A stretch of 64,000 bases of DNA from DAIODI01 sp046349255 (GTDB lineage: Bacteria > Pseudomonadota > Alphaproteobacteria > Rhizobiales > Aestuariivirgaceae): NCBI GenBank assembly GCA_046349255.1, contig JAXMCR010000003.1, positions 1-64,000 on the forward strand, given 5' to 3'. Below the pieces are notes generated by a model, which was not told the origin of the DNA, ran no database searches, and was given only the letters and a program-made list of their open reading frames with translations. The translations under genes and the position numbers were made by a program. This document shows, piece after piece, positions 17,235 to 27,958 of this stretch; position 1 is the first letter of the stretch; each line of letters begins with the position of its first letter.

Positions 17235-17388
17235 CGTCGGGACGCTCGATCGGGAAGGGTGGGCAGAGTGTTCCGGAAGGTGGTTTCCGATGTCAACGTG
17301 CGCGGCGGACGAATTGCCTTGATTTGGTCACTGCCCTCGCTTAACCCGCTGACAGCGTGTGGGTTTTGCCGGACGAGGGGTTGAGCCG

Positions 17389-18054
17389 TTGAGCGACGAG
17401 TCGCTGTTTCGCGAAGTCGACGAGGAAGTACGCCGCGAACAAGCCCTGAAGCTGTGGGACCGCTACGGCACCTACATGGTGGCCGCGAGCGTCGGGATCA
17501 TCCTTGCGGTGGCCGCCTTCAAGGGCTGGCAGTACTATTCGACCCAGCGCGCGGAAGCCGCGGGCGTCGCGTACTTCAACGCGCTGAAGGTGGCCGAGCA
17601 GGGCAAGCCCGAGGACACTGCTGCGGCTTTTGCCGCCGTAACGTCTGCAGGCAACGCCGGCTATGCCGAGCTCGCACGGCTCGACGAGGCCTCCCAGCTC
17701 GCCCGCCGTGGCGAGCGCGACAAGGCGATCGCCGCGTATGACGCCTTCGCGAAAGACACGTCCAATTCGAAAGAGCTGCGCGATGCGGCCACGATCCGCG
17801 CCGGCTACCTCCTTGCCGACACGGCGACCTCGGCCGATCTCGTGTCGCGGCTGTCGTCGCTCGATACGCCGGACGGCGCCTGGCGCCTCGCCGTGCGCGA
17901 GATCTATGCGCTCGCCGCCTACCGGGAAGGCAACTATCCCGAGGTCGACCGCCTGGTGAACGAGATCCTGGCCGATCCGACCGTCGGCGACGGGCTGCGC
18001 CAGCGCGCCCAGATCATCGAAGCCGTGGTCCTGCCGAAGCTGCCGCAGAAATGA
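17389..18054 (+). CDS. YfgM-like TPR membrane-anchored protein
   Basis: 221 residues with one N-terminal membrane segment (about 20-45) and a periplasmic TPR_21 region of helical repeats. In E. coli the related YfgM sits next to BamB and works with periplasmic chaperones and the Sec translocon. TTG 17389 (LSDESLFREVDEEVRREQ) is preferred because GAGGGG lies about 9 bases upstream. Its stop overlaps the bamB start by 4 bases (ATGA). Confidence 0.85.
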   Translation: MSDESLFREVDEEVRREQALKLWDRYGTYMVAASVGIILAVAAFKGWQYYSTQRAEAAGVAYFNALKVAEQGKPEDTAAAFAAVTSAGNAGYAELARLDEASQLARRGERDKAIAAYDAFAKDTSNSKELRDAATIRAGYLLADTATSADLVSRLSSLDTPDGAWRLAVREIYALAAYREGNYPEVDRLVNEILADPTVGDGLRQRAQIIEAVVLPKLPQK

Positions 18055-19373
18055 TCATCCGGTCTCGAACGATCGCCGCCCTCGTCCTCTCGCTGGTCGT
18101 GGCGGGATGCGCCAGCATGCCGTCCGCCGAAAAGCTGCTCGAGCCGATCACCGGCGAGAAGGACGTGAAGCTGCCCGGCACGCGCGAGCCGGTGCTGCCC
18201 ACGAGCGGCCCGCAGCTGAAGTCCGCGGATGCCACGGATCCCATCGTCATCCCCGCCGCCGTCGCCAACGCGAGCTGGTCGCAGCCGGGTGGGGTCCCCT
18301 CGAACGCGCTCGGCAATCTCGCCGCGGGCTCGCCGCTGAAGCGCGCCTGGGCGGTCGGCGCGGGCACGGGCTCCTCGGGGCGCGACCGGCTGATCTCGCC
18401 GCCGATCATCGTTGGCGGGCGCGTGTTCGTGCTCGACGCGGAAGCCAATCTCTCCGCCTTCGACGCCTCAACCGGCGCGGTGGTTTGGCGGCGTTCGGTG
18501 GCGCGCGAGGGCAAGGATGCGGAAGGCGCCTTCGGCGGCGGCATCGCCTCGGAGAACGGCGTGCTCTACGTCGCGACTGGCTTCGGCGAAGTGATGGCGG
18601 TCGATCCCGCACAGGGCGGCGAAGTGTGGCGTCGCCGGCTCGACACGCCGATCCGCGCCGCGCCGACCGTCGCCGATGGGCGGATGTACGTGATCACGGT
18701 GTCGAACGAGGTGGTCGCGATCTCGACCGTCGGCGGCGACGTGCTGTGGCGCCACGACGGGTCCGGCGAACAGGCCTCGCTGCTCTCGGCCTCGAGCCCG
18801 GCCGTGTCGGGCGGCATGGTGGTGGTGCCGTTCACCACTGGCGAGATCGCCGCGCTCGACCAGGACCACGGCTCGCTCCTGTGGTCGGACTCGCTTGCCT
18901 CGTCCGATCCCACGAACTCGCTCGCGAACCTGAACGACGTGGCAGGACGCCCGGTGATCGATGGCAGCACCGTGTTCGCGATCGCCCACTCGGGACGGCT
19001 GTCGGCGATGGAGCTGAAGGACGGCCACGAGGTGTGGAGCCAGGAGTTCTCCGGCACGCAGACGCCGTGGGTGGCGGGCGACTACGTCTTCATCGTGTCC
19101 GGCCGGTCGACGCTCGTCGCCGTGTCGAAACGGACGGGCGGCGTGCGCTGGTCGGTGGAACTGCCGGCGGGCGCGTCCTATGCCGGGCCGGTGGTCGCGG
19201 GCGGCCGCCTGCTGGTCGTTAGCTCGGCCGGGGCGCTGCTCGAAGTGTCGCCGCAGACCGGGCAGGTGATGAACACGGTGACGCTCGGCTCGCCCGTCTA
19301 CCTCGCCCCGGTGATCGCCAATGGCACGGTGTTCGTGCTGGCCGACGACGGCAATCTCGTCGCCCTGCGGTGA
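18051..19373 (+). CDS. bamB: outer membrane assembly lipoprotein BamB
   Basis: 440 residues with a type II signal ending in VVAGC (lipidated Cys20), so an outer-membrane lipoprotein. The rest is a PQQ-like eight-bladed beta-propeller with repeated GxVxW / xWRxxxxxx blades (GAVVWRRS, GEVWRRRL, GDVLWRHDG, HEVWSQEF). BamB helps the BAM complex insert beta-barrel proteins. Followed by der, the usual alphaproteobacterial order. Confidence 0.93.
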   Translation: MIIRSRTIAALVLSLVVAGCASMPSAEKLLEPITGEKDVKLPGTREPVLPTSGPQLKSADATDPIVIPAAVANASWSQPGGVPSNALGNLAAGSPLKRAWAVGAGTGSSGRDRLISPPIIVGGRVFVLDAEANLSAFDASTGAVVWRRSVAREGKDAEGAFGGGIASENGVLYVATGFGEVMAVDPAQGGEVWRRRLDTPIRAAPTVADGRMYVITVSNEVVAISTVGGDVLWRHDGSGEQASLLSASSPAVSGGMVVVPFTTGEIAALDQDHGSLLWSDSLASSDPTNSLANLNDVAGRPVIDGSTVFAIAHSGRLSAMELKDGHEVWSQEFSGTQTPWVAGDYVFIVSGRSTLVAVSKRTGGVRWSVELPAGASYAGPVVAGGRLLVVSSAGALLEVSPQTGQVMNTVTLGSPVYLAPVIANGTVFVLADDGNLVALR

Positions 19374-19428
19374 GGGATGCCGCGGGGCGTCGATTGACGG
19401 CCCGCCTGCGATGCAATAGCCCCATCGC

Positions 19429-20820
19429 ATGACCGTCACCGTCGTCATCGCCGGGCGCCCCAACGTCGGCAAGTCCACGCTGTTCAACCGCCTCGCCGGG
19501 CGAAGGCTCGCGCTCGTGGACGACACGCCGGGCGTGACGCGCGACCTGCGCGAGGCGGACGCGCGGCTGGCCGACCTCAACTTCCGGATCATCGACACGG
19601 CGGGCCTCGACGAGGGCAAGCCCGGATCGCTCGAGGCGCGCATGTCGAACCTGAGCGTCGAGGCGGTGAAGCGCGCCGACGTGTGCCTGTTCGTGATCGA
19701 CGCGCGTGCAGGCCTCACCGCGCAGGACCGGCACTTCGCCGAAGTCGTGCGGAAGTCGGGCCGGCCGGTGATCCTCGTCGCGAACAAGGCGGAGGGCGGC
19801 GCGGGCGAGGCGGGACTTTACGAGGCGTTCAGCCTGGGGCTCGGCGACCCGGTGCCGCTGTCGGCTGCCCACGGCGAGGGTCTCGACGATCTCTACGAGG
19901 CGCTGCGGCCGTTCGTGGACGAGGCGAAGGAGGCATCGGCCGGCGAGGGGGAGGATGAGGGCGAGGATGGCGAGCGGCTGCGGCCGCAGCGGCCGCTCAA
20001 GCTCGCGATCGTCGGGCGGCCCAACGCGGGGAAGTCCACGCTGATCAACAAGCTGATCGGGGAGGAGCGCCAGCTCACCGGGCCCGAGGCCGGCATCACG
20101 CGCGACGCCATCGCCATCGACTGGACGTGGAAGGGCCAGCGGGTGGAGCTGTGGGACACGGCGGGCCTGCGCCGCAAGGCGCGCATCACCGACCGGCTGG
20201 AGAAGATGTCGGCGAGCGACGCCTTGCGCGCGGTGCGTTTCGCCGAGGTGGTGGTGGTCGTCGTCGACGGCACCGCGCCGCTCGAGAACCAGGACCTGCA
20301 GATCGCCCATCTCGTCGCGGAGGAGGGGCGCGGGCTCGTGCTCGCGGTGTCGAAGTGGGATCTCGTCGAGAACCCGCAGAAGCGGCTGCGCGAGATCGAG
20401 GAGAAGGTGCGCGAGGAACTGCCGCAGGTGCTGGGCGTCGGCATCGTCACGCTGTCGGGCCTCACCGGGCGCGGCATCCAGGGGCTGATGCCCGCCGTCG
20501 TCGAGACGTGGAAGATCTGGAACAAGCGCGTGCCCACGTCGAAGCTGAACCGCTGGCTCCTCGACCAGGTGGACCGGCACCCGCCGCCGGCGCCGGGCGG
20601 GCGGCGGATCAAGCTGCGCTACATGACGCAGGCCTCGGCGCGGCCGCCGACGTTCGTCGTGTTCTGCTCGAACGCTGAGGAGCTGCCGCAGACCTACGTG
20701 CGGTTCCTGGTGAACGGCATGCGCGAGGCGTTCGACCTGTGGGGTACGCCGATCCGCGTGCACCTGCGGCAGCCGAAGAATCCGTATGCGGACAGGAAGC
20801 GCCGGAAGGAGCGGTCGTAA
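19429..20820 (+). CDS. der: ribosome biogenesis GTPase Der (EngA)
   Basis: 463-residue tandem GTPase needed for 50S subunit assembly. Two complete G domains: the first P-loop is GRPNVGKST near residue 8 and the second GRPNAGKST near 194. DTAGL (G3) occurs in both, and NKAE and SKWD act as G4. A C-terminal KH-like domain follows (KLRYMTQASARPPTFVVFCSN). An acidic linker separates the G domains. Converges with the SDR gene 10 bp downstream. Confidence 0.97.
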   Translation: MTVTVVIAGRPNVGKSTLFNRLAGRRLALVDDTPGVTRDLREADARLADLNFRIIDTAGLDEGKPGSLEARMSNLSVEAVKRADVCLFVIDARAGLTAQDRHFAEVVRKSGRPVILVANKAEGGAGEAGLYEAFSLGLGDPVPLSAAHGEGLDDLYEALRPFVDEAKEASAGEGEDEGEDGERLRPQRPLKLAIVGRPNAGKSTLINKLIGEERQLTGPEAGITRDAIAIDWTWKGQRVELWDTAGLRRKARITDRLEKMSASDALRAVRFAEVVVVVVDGTAPLENQDLQIAHLVAEEGRGLVLAVSKWDLVENPQKRLREIEEKVREELPQVLGVGIVTLSGLTGRGIQGLMPAVVETWKIWNKRVPTSKLNRWLLDQVDRHPPPAPGGRRIKLRYMTQASARPPTFVVFCSNAEELPQTYVRFLVNGMREAFDLWGTPIRVHLRQPKNPYADRKRRKERS

Positions 20821-20830
20821 GGCGAACCCT

Positions 20831-21559
20831 TCAGGCGCGCATCGCGAGGCTGCCGTCCCGGAAATCGAACACCTTGCCGCTGACGTCTGTCGAGGGCGCA
20901 CACAGCACGGCCGATACGTCGGCCAGGGCTTCCGGGGTCGGCAGCGTCTCCGGATCCTCGCCCGGCATCGCCTGCGCGCGCATCCGCGTGCGGATGGGGC
21001 CGGGGTTCAGCATGTTGGCGCGCACGGCGGTGGTGGCGGTCTCCGCCGCGTACGTCTTCACCAGCGCCTCGAGCGCCGCCTTCGAGACGGAGTAGGGACC
21101 CCAGTAGGCGGTACACTTGTGCGCAGCCCCGGAGGTCACGAACACCGCGCGCCCCGCGTCGGAGCGTCTTAGCAGCGGGTCGATCGAGCGGATGAGGCGC
21201 CAGTTGGCGGAGACGTTGACCGCCATCACCTCGTCCCACACCTTCGGCTCGATGTGGCCGAGCGGCGAGAGGCGGCCGAGCACGCCGGCGTTGCCGACGA
21301 GCGCGTCGACCTTGCCGAAGCGTTCGTAGAGCGCGCCGCCCAGGCGATCGATGCCGGGGGAGTCCTTGAGGTCGAGCGGGACGAGCGTCGCGGTCGAGCC
21401 CTTCGCCTTGATGGCGTCGTCGAGTTCCTCGAGCGCGCCCACCGTCCGGGCGACCGCCACGATGTGCGCGCCCTCCTCGGCAAGTTTCAGCGCCAGCGCC
21501 CGGCCGATGCCGCGCGAGGCGCCGGTCACGAGCGCGACGCGCCCCGTCATCGTCCCCAT
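20831..21559 (-). CDS. SDR-family NAD(P)-dependent oxidoreductase
   Basis: 242 residues, Rossmann fold. TGASRGIG binds the cofactor, NAGV is present, and the catalytic Ser...YxxxK is S (VFVTSGAA), Y and K in YSVSK. Full length for a classical SDR. It lies 15 bp after purF on the same strand, so probably co-transcribed. Substrate cannot be told from sequence. A second ATG 3 codons inside is an equally possible start. Confidence 0.9.
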   Translation of the reverse strand: MGTMTGRVALVTGASRGIGRALALKLAEEGAHIVAVARTVGALEELDDAIKAKGSTATLVPLDLKDSPGIDRLGGALYERFGKVDALVGNAGVLGRLSPLGHIEPKVWDEVMAVNVSANWRLIRSIDPLLRRSDAGRAVFVTSGAAHKCTAYWGPYSVSKAALEALVKTYAAETATTAVRANMLNPGPIRTRMRAQAMPGEDPETLPTPEALADVSAVLCAPSTDVSGKVFDFRDGSLAMRA

Positions 21560-21574
21560 GTCGCTAAAACTCCG

Positions 21575-23059
<1,485 letters not shown>

Positions 23060-23061
23060 GG

Positions 23062-23775
23062 TCAGTTTCCGCTCTGTCCGCCGAAGGCGGGCTGGTCGCT
23101 CTTCTGTCCCCCCTGCACGGGCTGCGCAGGCACTTCCTCCACGGGCTGCTGCCCGCCTATCGCCGGCTGCGTGCCGGCGGCGCCCTGCTGCTGTTCTTCC
23201 TCGGGCGTCACTTCGGTGCCCATCTTGGGCTGGCCGGAGCCGGTCGCGGGCGTGCTGTCGACCGAGGTCATCGCGGCGATGCGCTCCTGGATCTGGGCAG
23301 GGAGCATCGCGACCGCCGTGTCGCGCACCGACTGGACCACCGGCAGAAGCCGCGCCTGCTTCACCGCTGCGTCCTGGCGGTCCTTCTGCACGAACATGTC
23401 GTAGAAGAAGTAGGCGATCACCACGAGCAGGAGACCGCGGAACGCGCCGTAGAAGAAGCCGAGCGTGCGGTCGAAGGGTCCGGTCGGCGCATCCAGCACC
23501 CAGTCGGAAATCCTTACACTGATCAATGACAGGATGATCAGCGTGACGAGGAACACGCCCGCGCCCACGGCCGCCTTCGCGACGAGCTCGGATTGGATGT
23601 AGGGCGTGACGAGGGCGACCGCCTGCGGCGTCAGCGCGGCGAGGAGGCCGGCCAGACCCGCCGCACCCCAGGAAATGAGCGAAAGGACTTCGCGGGTGAA
23701 GCCGCGCGAGAGGGCGAGAAGGCCCGACACCAGCATGATGCCGATCAGCAGAAAGTCCGTCCACTGCAAGCCCAT
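23062..23775 (-). CDS. cvpA: CvpA family membrane protein
   Basis: 237 residues with four membrane segments in the first ~150 and a long Pro/Gln/Gly-rich tail. CvpA is needed for colicin V export in E. coli and is thought to act in envelope homeostasis. MGLQWTDFLLIGIML is the family's usual start; a run-in of 23 codons upstream is rejected. Directly upstream of purF, the conserved order. Confidence 0.88.
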   Translation of the reverse strand: MGLQWTDFLLIGIMLVSGLLALSRGFTREVLSLISWGAAGLAGLLAALTPQAVALVTPYIQSELVAKAAVGAGVFLVTLIILSLISVRISDWVLDAPTGPFDRTLGFFYGAFRGLLLVVIAYFFYDMFVQKDRQDAAVKQARLLPVVQSVRDTAVAMLPAQIQERIAAMTSVDSTPATGSGQPKMGTEVTPEEEQQQGAAGTQPAIGGQQPVEEVPAQPVQGGQKSDQPAFGGQSGN

Positions 23776-23907
23776 TTTCGCCTGCTTCTCCTTCGACCCG
23801 GTGCTGGTGACGCGCCTTATATAGGGATTTCGCGCCCCTGTCACAGATCAACGGCCGAAAGTCTACATGATTCGAGGCGGGCGCGGCGTCATGCCCCGCC
23901 GAAGCGC

Positions 23908-24393
23908 TCAGGAGCCGGCCGAGACCTTGGCGGGCGCGATGGGCGTGTACTCGCACCGGTCGGGCTTGAGATCGACCAGGGGCGTGCCGTCGAGGCAGTC
24001 GAGGCCGCGCACGAGGATCGCGCCGGGCTCGACGCCGACGAGGTCGACGAGCGAGGTGCCGATCGGGTTCGGGCGCACGGGCGAGCGCAGCGCGAACGTG
24101 CCACGCGTCTCGCCGTCGTGCCGGGGAGACTGGAGCACGAGATCGCGCCGTGACCGGTCGAGCCAGTAGAGCACCTCTACGCGCCCGTAGCGTTCGATGC
24201 CGGTCAACGCCTCGCGCCAGGGCTCGAAGATCTCGATGCGGCACACCGGTCCGTCGCTCCCGCCCTGCCGCGGGCAATCCGCCCGGTTCGTCCACGGGGT
24301 GCGGATGCGGCCGATGAAGAAGATCTGCGCATCGGTCGCGACCGGGAGCGCCACCTGCTTCTCGCCCGGCCGGATGTCGCTCTCGTCGCTCAT
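23908..24393 (-). CDS. trmO: tRNA (t6A37) N6-methyltransferase TrmO
   Basis: 161 residues of the TsaA/TrmO (VirR-like) family, which methylates threonylcarbamoyl-adenosine in tRNA to make m6t6A. Key motifs are FIGRIRTPW, the RSPVRPNPIG hallmark and the C-terminal GTPLVDLKPD. ATG 24393 is chosen to match the family start. It lies between cvpA and radA. Confidence 0.88.
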   Translation of the reverse strand: MSDESDIRPGEKQVALPVATDAQIFFIGRIRTPWTNRADCPRQGGSDGPVCRIEIFEPWREALTGIERYGRVEVLYWLDRSRRDLVLQSPRHDGETRGTFALRSPVRPNPIGTSLVDLVGVEPGAILVRGLDCLDGTPLVDLKPDRCEYTPIAPAKVSAGS

Positions 24394-24410
24394 GGTCCGT
24401 ATCCTGATGT

Positions 24411-25784
24411 TCAAGGCAGTGCGGCGATCCACGCCGTGAGGTCCGCCACCGTTTCGACCGTCTTCAGCGCGATGCCCTTCGGCGCAGAGATGTCCGCCCC
24501 GCCGCCCGCAACCACCGCGCGGCTCAAGCCGAGCTTCGCCGCCTCCTTGAGCCGCGCTTCCGACTGGCCGACGGGCCTTACGCTACCAGACAGCGCCACT
24601 TCGCCGAAGAGGATTGCGTCGAGCGGTATGGCGCGCCCGGTGAGCGAGGAGACGAGTGCTGCGGCGACTGCCAGATCGGCCGCCGGTTCCTTCACCTTCA
24701 TGCCGCCGGCGACGTTGAGATAAACGTCGTGGCCCTGCAGCTTGACGCCGGCGCGCGCCTCCAACACCGCAAGCACCATGGCGAGCCTGTTCTGATCCCA
24801 GCCGACCACGGCACGGCGCGGCGTGCCGAGCGTTGAAGGTGACACCAGCGCCTCGACCTCCATGAGGAGTGGGCGCGTGCCCTCGATGCCGGCGAAGACG
24901 GCGGAGCCCGGCGTCCCTGCCTCGCGCCCGGCGATGAACAGCCCGGAGGGGTTCGGCACTTCGCGCAGACCACCGTCCGACATCTCGAACACGCCGATCT
25001 CGTCGGTCGGGCCAAACCGGTTCTTCACCGCGCGCAGGATGCGGAACTGGTGGCCGCGGTCGCCTTCGAAGTAGAGCACGGTGTCGACCATGTGCTCGAT
25101 CACCTTCGGCCCGGCGATCTGGCCGTCCTTCGTCACGTGGCCGACGAGCAGCACCGCCGAGCCCTTCTGCTTGGCGTACCGGATCAGCGCCTCGGCGCCC
25201 GCACGCAGCTGCGACACGGTACCGGGCGCCGCCTCGATGACGGGCGACCACAGCGTCTGGATCGAATCGATGACGACCACCGCGGGCGGCGGTCCTTCGG
25301 AGAGCGTGGCAAGGATGTCCGACACGTTCGTTTCGCAGGCGAGGAGCGCCGGGGAATCGGCGAGCCCCAGCCGCTCCGCGCGCAGGCGCACCTGTGCGAT
25401 CGCCTCTTCGCCGGAGACGTACACGGCGCGCTGGCCGCGCCGCGCGAGCGCCGCGAGCGCCTGCAGCAGGAGCGTCGACTTGCCGATGCCCGGATCGCCG
25501 CCGATCAGGACCCCCGAGCCCGGAACGAAGCCGCCGCCGGCGACCCGGTCGAGCTCGGAGATGCCGGTTTCGATCCGCGGCGGCGCCGGCGTATCGCCCT
25601 TGAGGCTGACGAGCCGGATGCTGCGCCCCTTCGGCATGGCCTGGCCCTTCGCGCCGCTGACCGGAGCGGCAGGTGCTTCCTCGGCGAAGGAGTTCCACGA
25701 ACCGCACGCGTCGCACCGCCCGGACCACTTCGGGCTCGTCGACCCGCAGCTTTGGCAGACGTAGACGGCAGCGAGCTTGGCCAT
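24411..25784 (-). CDS. radA: DNA repair protein RadA (Sms)
   Basis: 457 residues. Branch-migration ATPase in homologous recombination. N-terminal zinc finger C10xxC13 ... C24xxC27, RecA-like core with Walker A GGDPGIGKST, Walker B VVVIDSIQT, the RadA-specific KNRFG motif and a C-terminal Lon-protease-like region without the protease dyad. Complete. The trmO start lies 18 bp after its stop. Confidence 0.96.
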   Translation of the reverse strand: MAKLAAVYVCQSCGSTSPKWSGRCDACGSWNSFAEEAPAAPVSGAKGQAMPKGRSIRLVSLKGDTPAPPRIETGISELDRVAGGGFVPGSGVLIGGDPGIGKSTLLLQALAALARRGQRAVYVSGEEAIAQVRLRAERLGLADSPALLACETNVSDILATLSEGPPPAVVVIDSIQTLWSPVIEAAPGTVSQLRAGAEALIRYAKQKGSAVLLVGHVTKDGQIAGPKVIEHMVDTVLYFEGDRGHQFRILRAVKNRFGPTDEIGVFEMSDGGLREVPNPSGLFIAGREAGTPGSAVFAGIEGTRPLLMEVEALVSPSTLGTPRRAVVGWDQNRLAMVLAVLEARAGVKLQGHDVYLNVAGGMKVKEPAADLAVAAALVSSLTGRAIPLDAILFGEVALSGSVRPVGQSEARLKEAAKLGLSRAVVAGGGADISAPKGIALKTVETVADLTAWIAALP

Positions 25785-25856
25785 GCGCGAGCGACCCTGG
25801 CAGAAGGCGGAATGTTCCGTTTATGTTCTCAAGGTCCCGCTGTCAATCGGGTCAAG

Positions 25857-26279
25857 CTATTCCTTGTCCGCGATGGAAGGACGGCCGGTGTCTCCGGGAG
25901 CTGCGGAAAGGACCGAGGAGCCTCCGGCAAGCCACCTCGTGACGGCCAGATAGATGCCGCTTGCGCCGACGCCTGTCAGGATCGCTTCGAGCGAGCCGTT
26001 GCCGTAGTGATCGGGGTGCACGAGGAAGTCCGCGGCGGTCGTCGCAAGTACGACCACCAAGGCAACCGCAACCGGATCGGCCAGCCAGCGCTTCAGCGGC
26101 GTGAATGACCCTGCGACCACGAGTGCGCCTGCGAGCGTTCCGGTTTCCATCGCAGTGAGCCAGTGCGAGGCGGTCAGAGCCGATACATCGCCCTTCACCA
26201 TGACCAGGAGGCACGCTGCGGTGGCCTCGAGAAACCGGAGCAGGAACAGCTTTGCCTTGGCGCGGATCGTCTCGGACAT
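25857..26279 (-). CDS. hypothetical small membrane protein
   Basis: 140 residues with about four hydrophobic segments; a run of small residues (TLAGALVVAGS, VVVLATTAADFLV) and a cytosolic N terminus. No family recognised. Start ATG 26279 chosen as the first M with Ser-Glu-Thr rather than the Gly-rich upstream GTG frame; ribosome-binding sequence weak. Lies between radA and mlaF, same strand. Confidence 0.5.
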   Translation of the reverse strand: MSETIRAKAKLFLLRFLEATAACLLVMVKGDVSALTASHWLTAMETGTLAGALVVAGSFTPLKRWLADPVAVALVVVLATTAADFLVHPDHYGNGSLEAILTGVGASGIYLAVTRWLAGGSSVLSAAPGDTGRPSIADKE

Positions 26280-26362
26280 GCGCTGCCATAGGCGCTCGTC
26301 CGTAACCGTTCCGTTGCCGGGGCGCACCAATTGCGGACATGTTCAAGAGGCTGTTAACCCGG

Positions 26363-27136
26363 TCAGGGACGCAGCACGTCCATCTGGATCGGGCCTTCGG
26401 CGCGGCCGTGGATGAACTGTTCGACGTAGGCGTTGCCGCTGCGGTCGATGTCCTTGGCCTTGCCGTGCCAGATGATGCGGCCCTTGTAGATCATCGCGAT
26501 GTCGTCGGCGATTTTCCGCGCCGAGGCCATGTCGTGGGTGATCGAGATGGTGGTGGCGCCCAGCCGCTTCACGCAGTCGACGATCAGGTTGTTGATGACG
26601 TCGGCCATGATCGGGTCGAGGCCGGTCGTCGGTTCGTCGAAGAAGATGATCTCGGGGTCGCCGGCGACAGCCCGGGCGAGGCCGACGCGCTTCTGCATGC
26701 CGCCGGAGAGTTCCGCCGGGTAGAGCTCGGCAACTTCCGCCCCGAGGCCCACCTGCTTCAGCTTGGTGATGGCGATGTCCTTCGCCTCTGCCCGGGCCAT
26801 CCGCTTGCCCTCGATCAGGCCGAAGGCGACGTTCTGCCAGACGGGAAGGGAATCGAAGAGTGCCGCGCCCTGGAACAGCATGCCGAAGCGGGTCATCACC
26901 GCGTCGCGCGCCTTGCCGGAGAGCCCCACGACGTTCTCGCCGCCGATGGTGATCGAGCCCGAGTCGGGGCGGATGATGCCGAGGATGCACTTCAGCATCA
27001 CCGATTTGCCGGTGCCCGAGCCGCCGATGACCACGAGCGAGCGGCCGCGGTCGACGGCCACGTCGACGCCGTTCAGCACCTGCTTCGGCCCGAACGCCTT
27101 GCGCACGTCCTTCAGAACGATATGCGGATCGGCCAT
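26363..27136 (-). CDS. mlaF: Mla-type ABC transporter ATP-binding protein
   Basis: 257 residues, the cytosolic ATPase that powers phospholipid exchange between outer and inner membranes. Walker A GGSGTGKS, signature LSGGMQKRVGLARA, Walker B IIFFDEPTTGLD, switch His in THD. It starts 4 bp after mlaE ends. MlaD lies 8 kb away at 35.9 kb, so the set is split. Confidence 0.92.
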   Translation of the reverse strand: MADPHIVLKDVRKAFGPKQVLNGVDVAVDRGRSLVVIGGSGTGKSVMLKCILGIIRPDSGSITIGGENVVGLSGKARDAVMTRFGMLFQGAALFDSLPVWQNVAFGLIEGKRMARAEAKDIAITKLKQVGLGAEVAELYPAELSGGMQKRVGLARAVAGDPEIIFFDEPTTGLDPIMADVINNLIVDCVKRLGATTISITHDMASARKIADDIAMIYKGRIIWHGKAKDIDRSGNAYVEQFIHGRAEGPIQMDVLRP

Positions 27137-27140
27137 CGGG

Positions 27141-27914
27141 TCACTCGTTGAACAGGAACGAGGTGAGCACGTAGTTCGAGGCGAGGATCATGATCGACGC
27201 CGAGACGACCGCATCCGTCGTCGCGCGGCCCACGCCTTGCGCGCCGCCCTTCGAGTTGAAGCCGTGGTAGCAGCCCATCAGCGCGATGATGAAGCCGAAC
27301 ACGGCCGACTTGATGAGGCCGGAGGTCACGTCGCGCACCTCGAGATAGTCGACGGTGTTCTTGAGGTAGGCCGCACCGTTGAACCCGAGGGTGTGCGTGC
27401 CGACGAGGTAGCCGCCCATGATGCCGATGGTGTCGGCCACCATGACGAGCAGGGGCAGTGCGATGACGGCGGCCGCGATGCGCGGTCCGACCAGGTACTT
27501 GAACGGGTTCGTCGAGAGCGTGACGAGGGCGTCGATCTGCTCGGTCACGCGCATGGTGCCGAGTTCCGCCGCGATCGCCGCCGAGACGCGCCCCGCCACC
27601 ATGAGGCCTGCGAGCACGGGCCCGAGTTCGCGGGTGATGCCGAGCGCCACGATCGAGGAGACGAGGCTCTCGGCGTTGAAGCGCGATCCGCCGATGTAGA
27701 TCTGCAGCGCCAGCACGCCGCCGGTGAAGATGGCGGTGAGGCCGACGACGGGCAGCGAGAAGTAGCCGATCTTCATGAACTGATCGAGCATCTGGCGCAG
27801 GTACCAGCGCGGCGTCAGCCCCTGCAGCAGGGCGTCCTTCATGAAGAGCGTGATCCGCCCGATCTCGGCGACGAGCGAGAGCGTGATCCGCCCGATATTG
27901 GCGAGGAATTCCAC
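27141..27914 (-). CDS. mlaE: Mla-type ABC transporter permease
   Basis: 257-residue MlaE-domain permease with about five or six membrane segments. The family's conserved central region ELGTMRVTEQIDALVTLSTNPF is intact. Forms the membrane part of the MlaFE(D) lipid transporter. 44 bp after alr on the same strand. Confidence 0.93.
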   Translation of the reverse strand: MEFLANIGRITLSLVAEIGRITLFMKDALLQGLTPRWYLRQMLDQFMKIGYFSLPVVGLTAIFTGGVLALQIYIGGSRFNAESLVSSIVALGITRELGPVLAGLMVAGRVSAAIAAELGTMRVTEQIDALVTLSTNPFKYLVGPRIAAAVIALPLLVMVADTIGIMGGYLVGTHTLGFNGAAYLKNTVDYLEVRDVTSGLIKSAVFGFIIALMGCYHGFNSKGGAQGVGRATTDAVVSASIMILASNYVLTSFLFNE

Positions 27915-27958
27915 GAGTGAGATCTGCCGTCCTTAAACCACGGCAAGGGGTAGCCGAT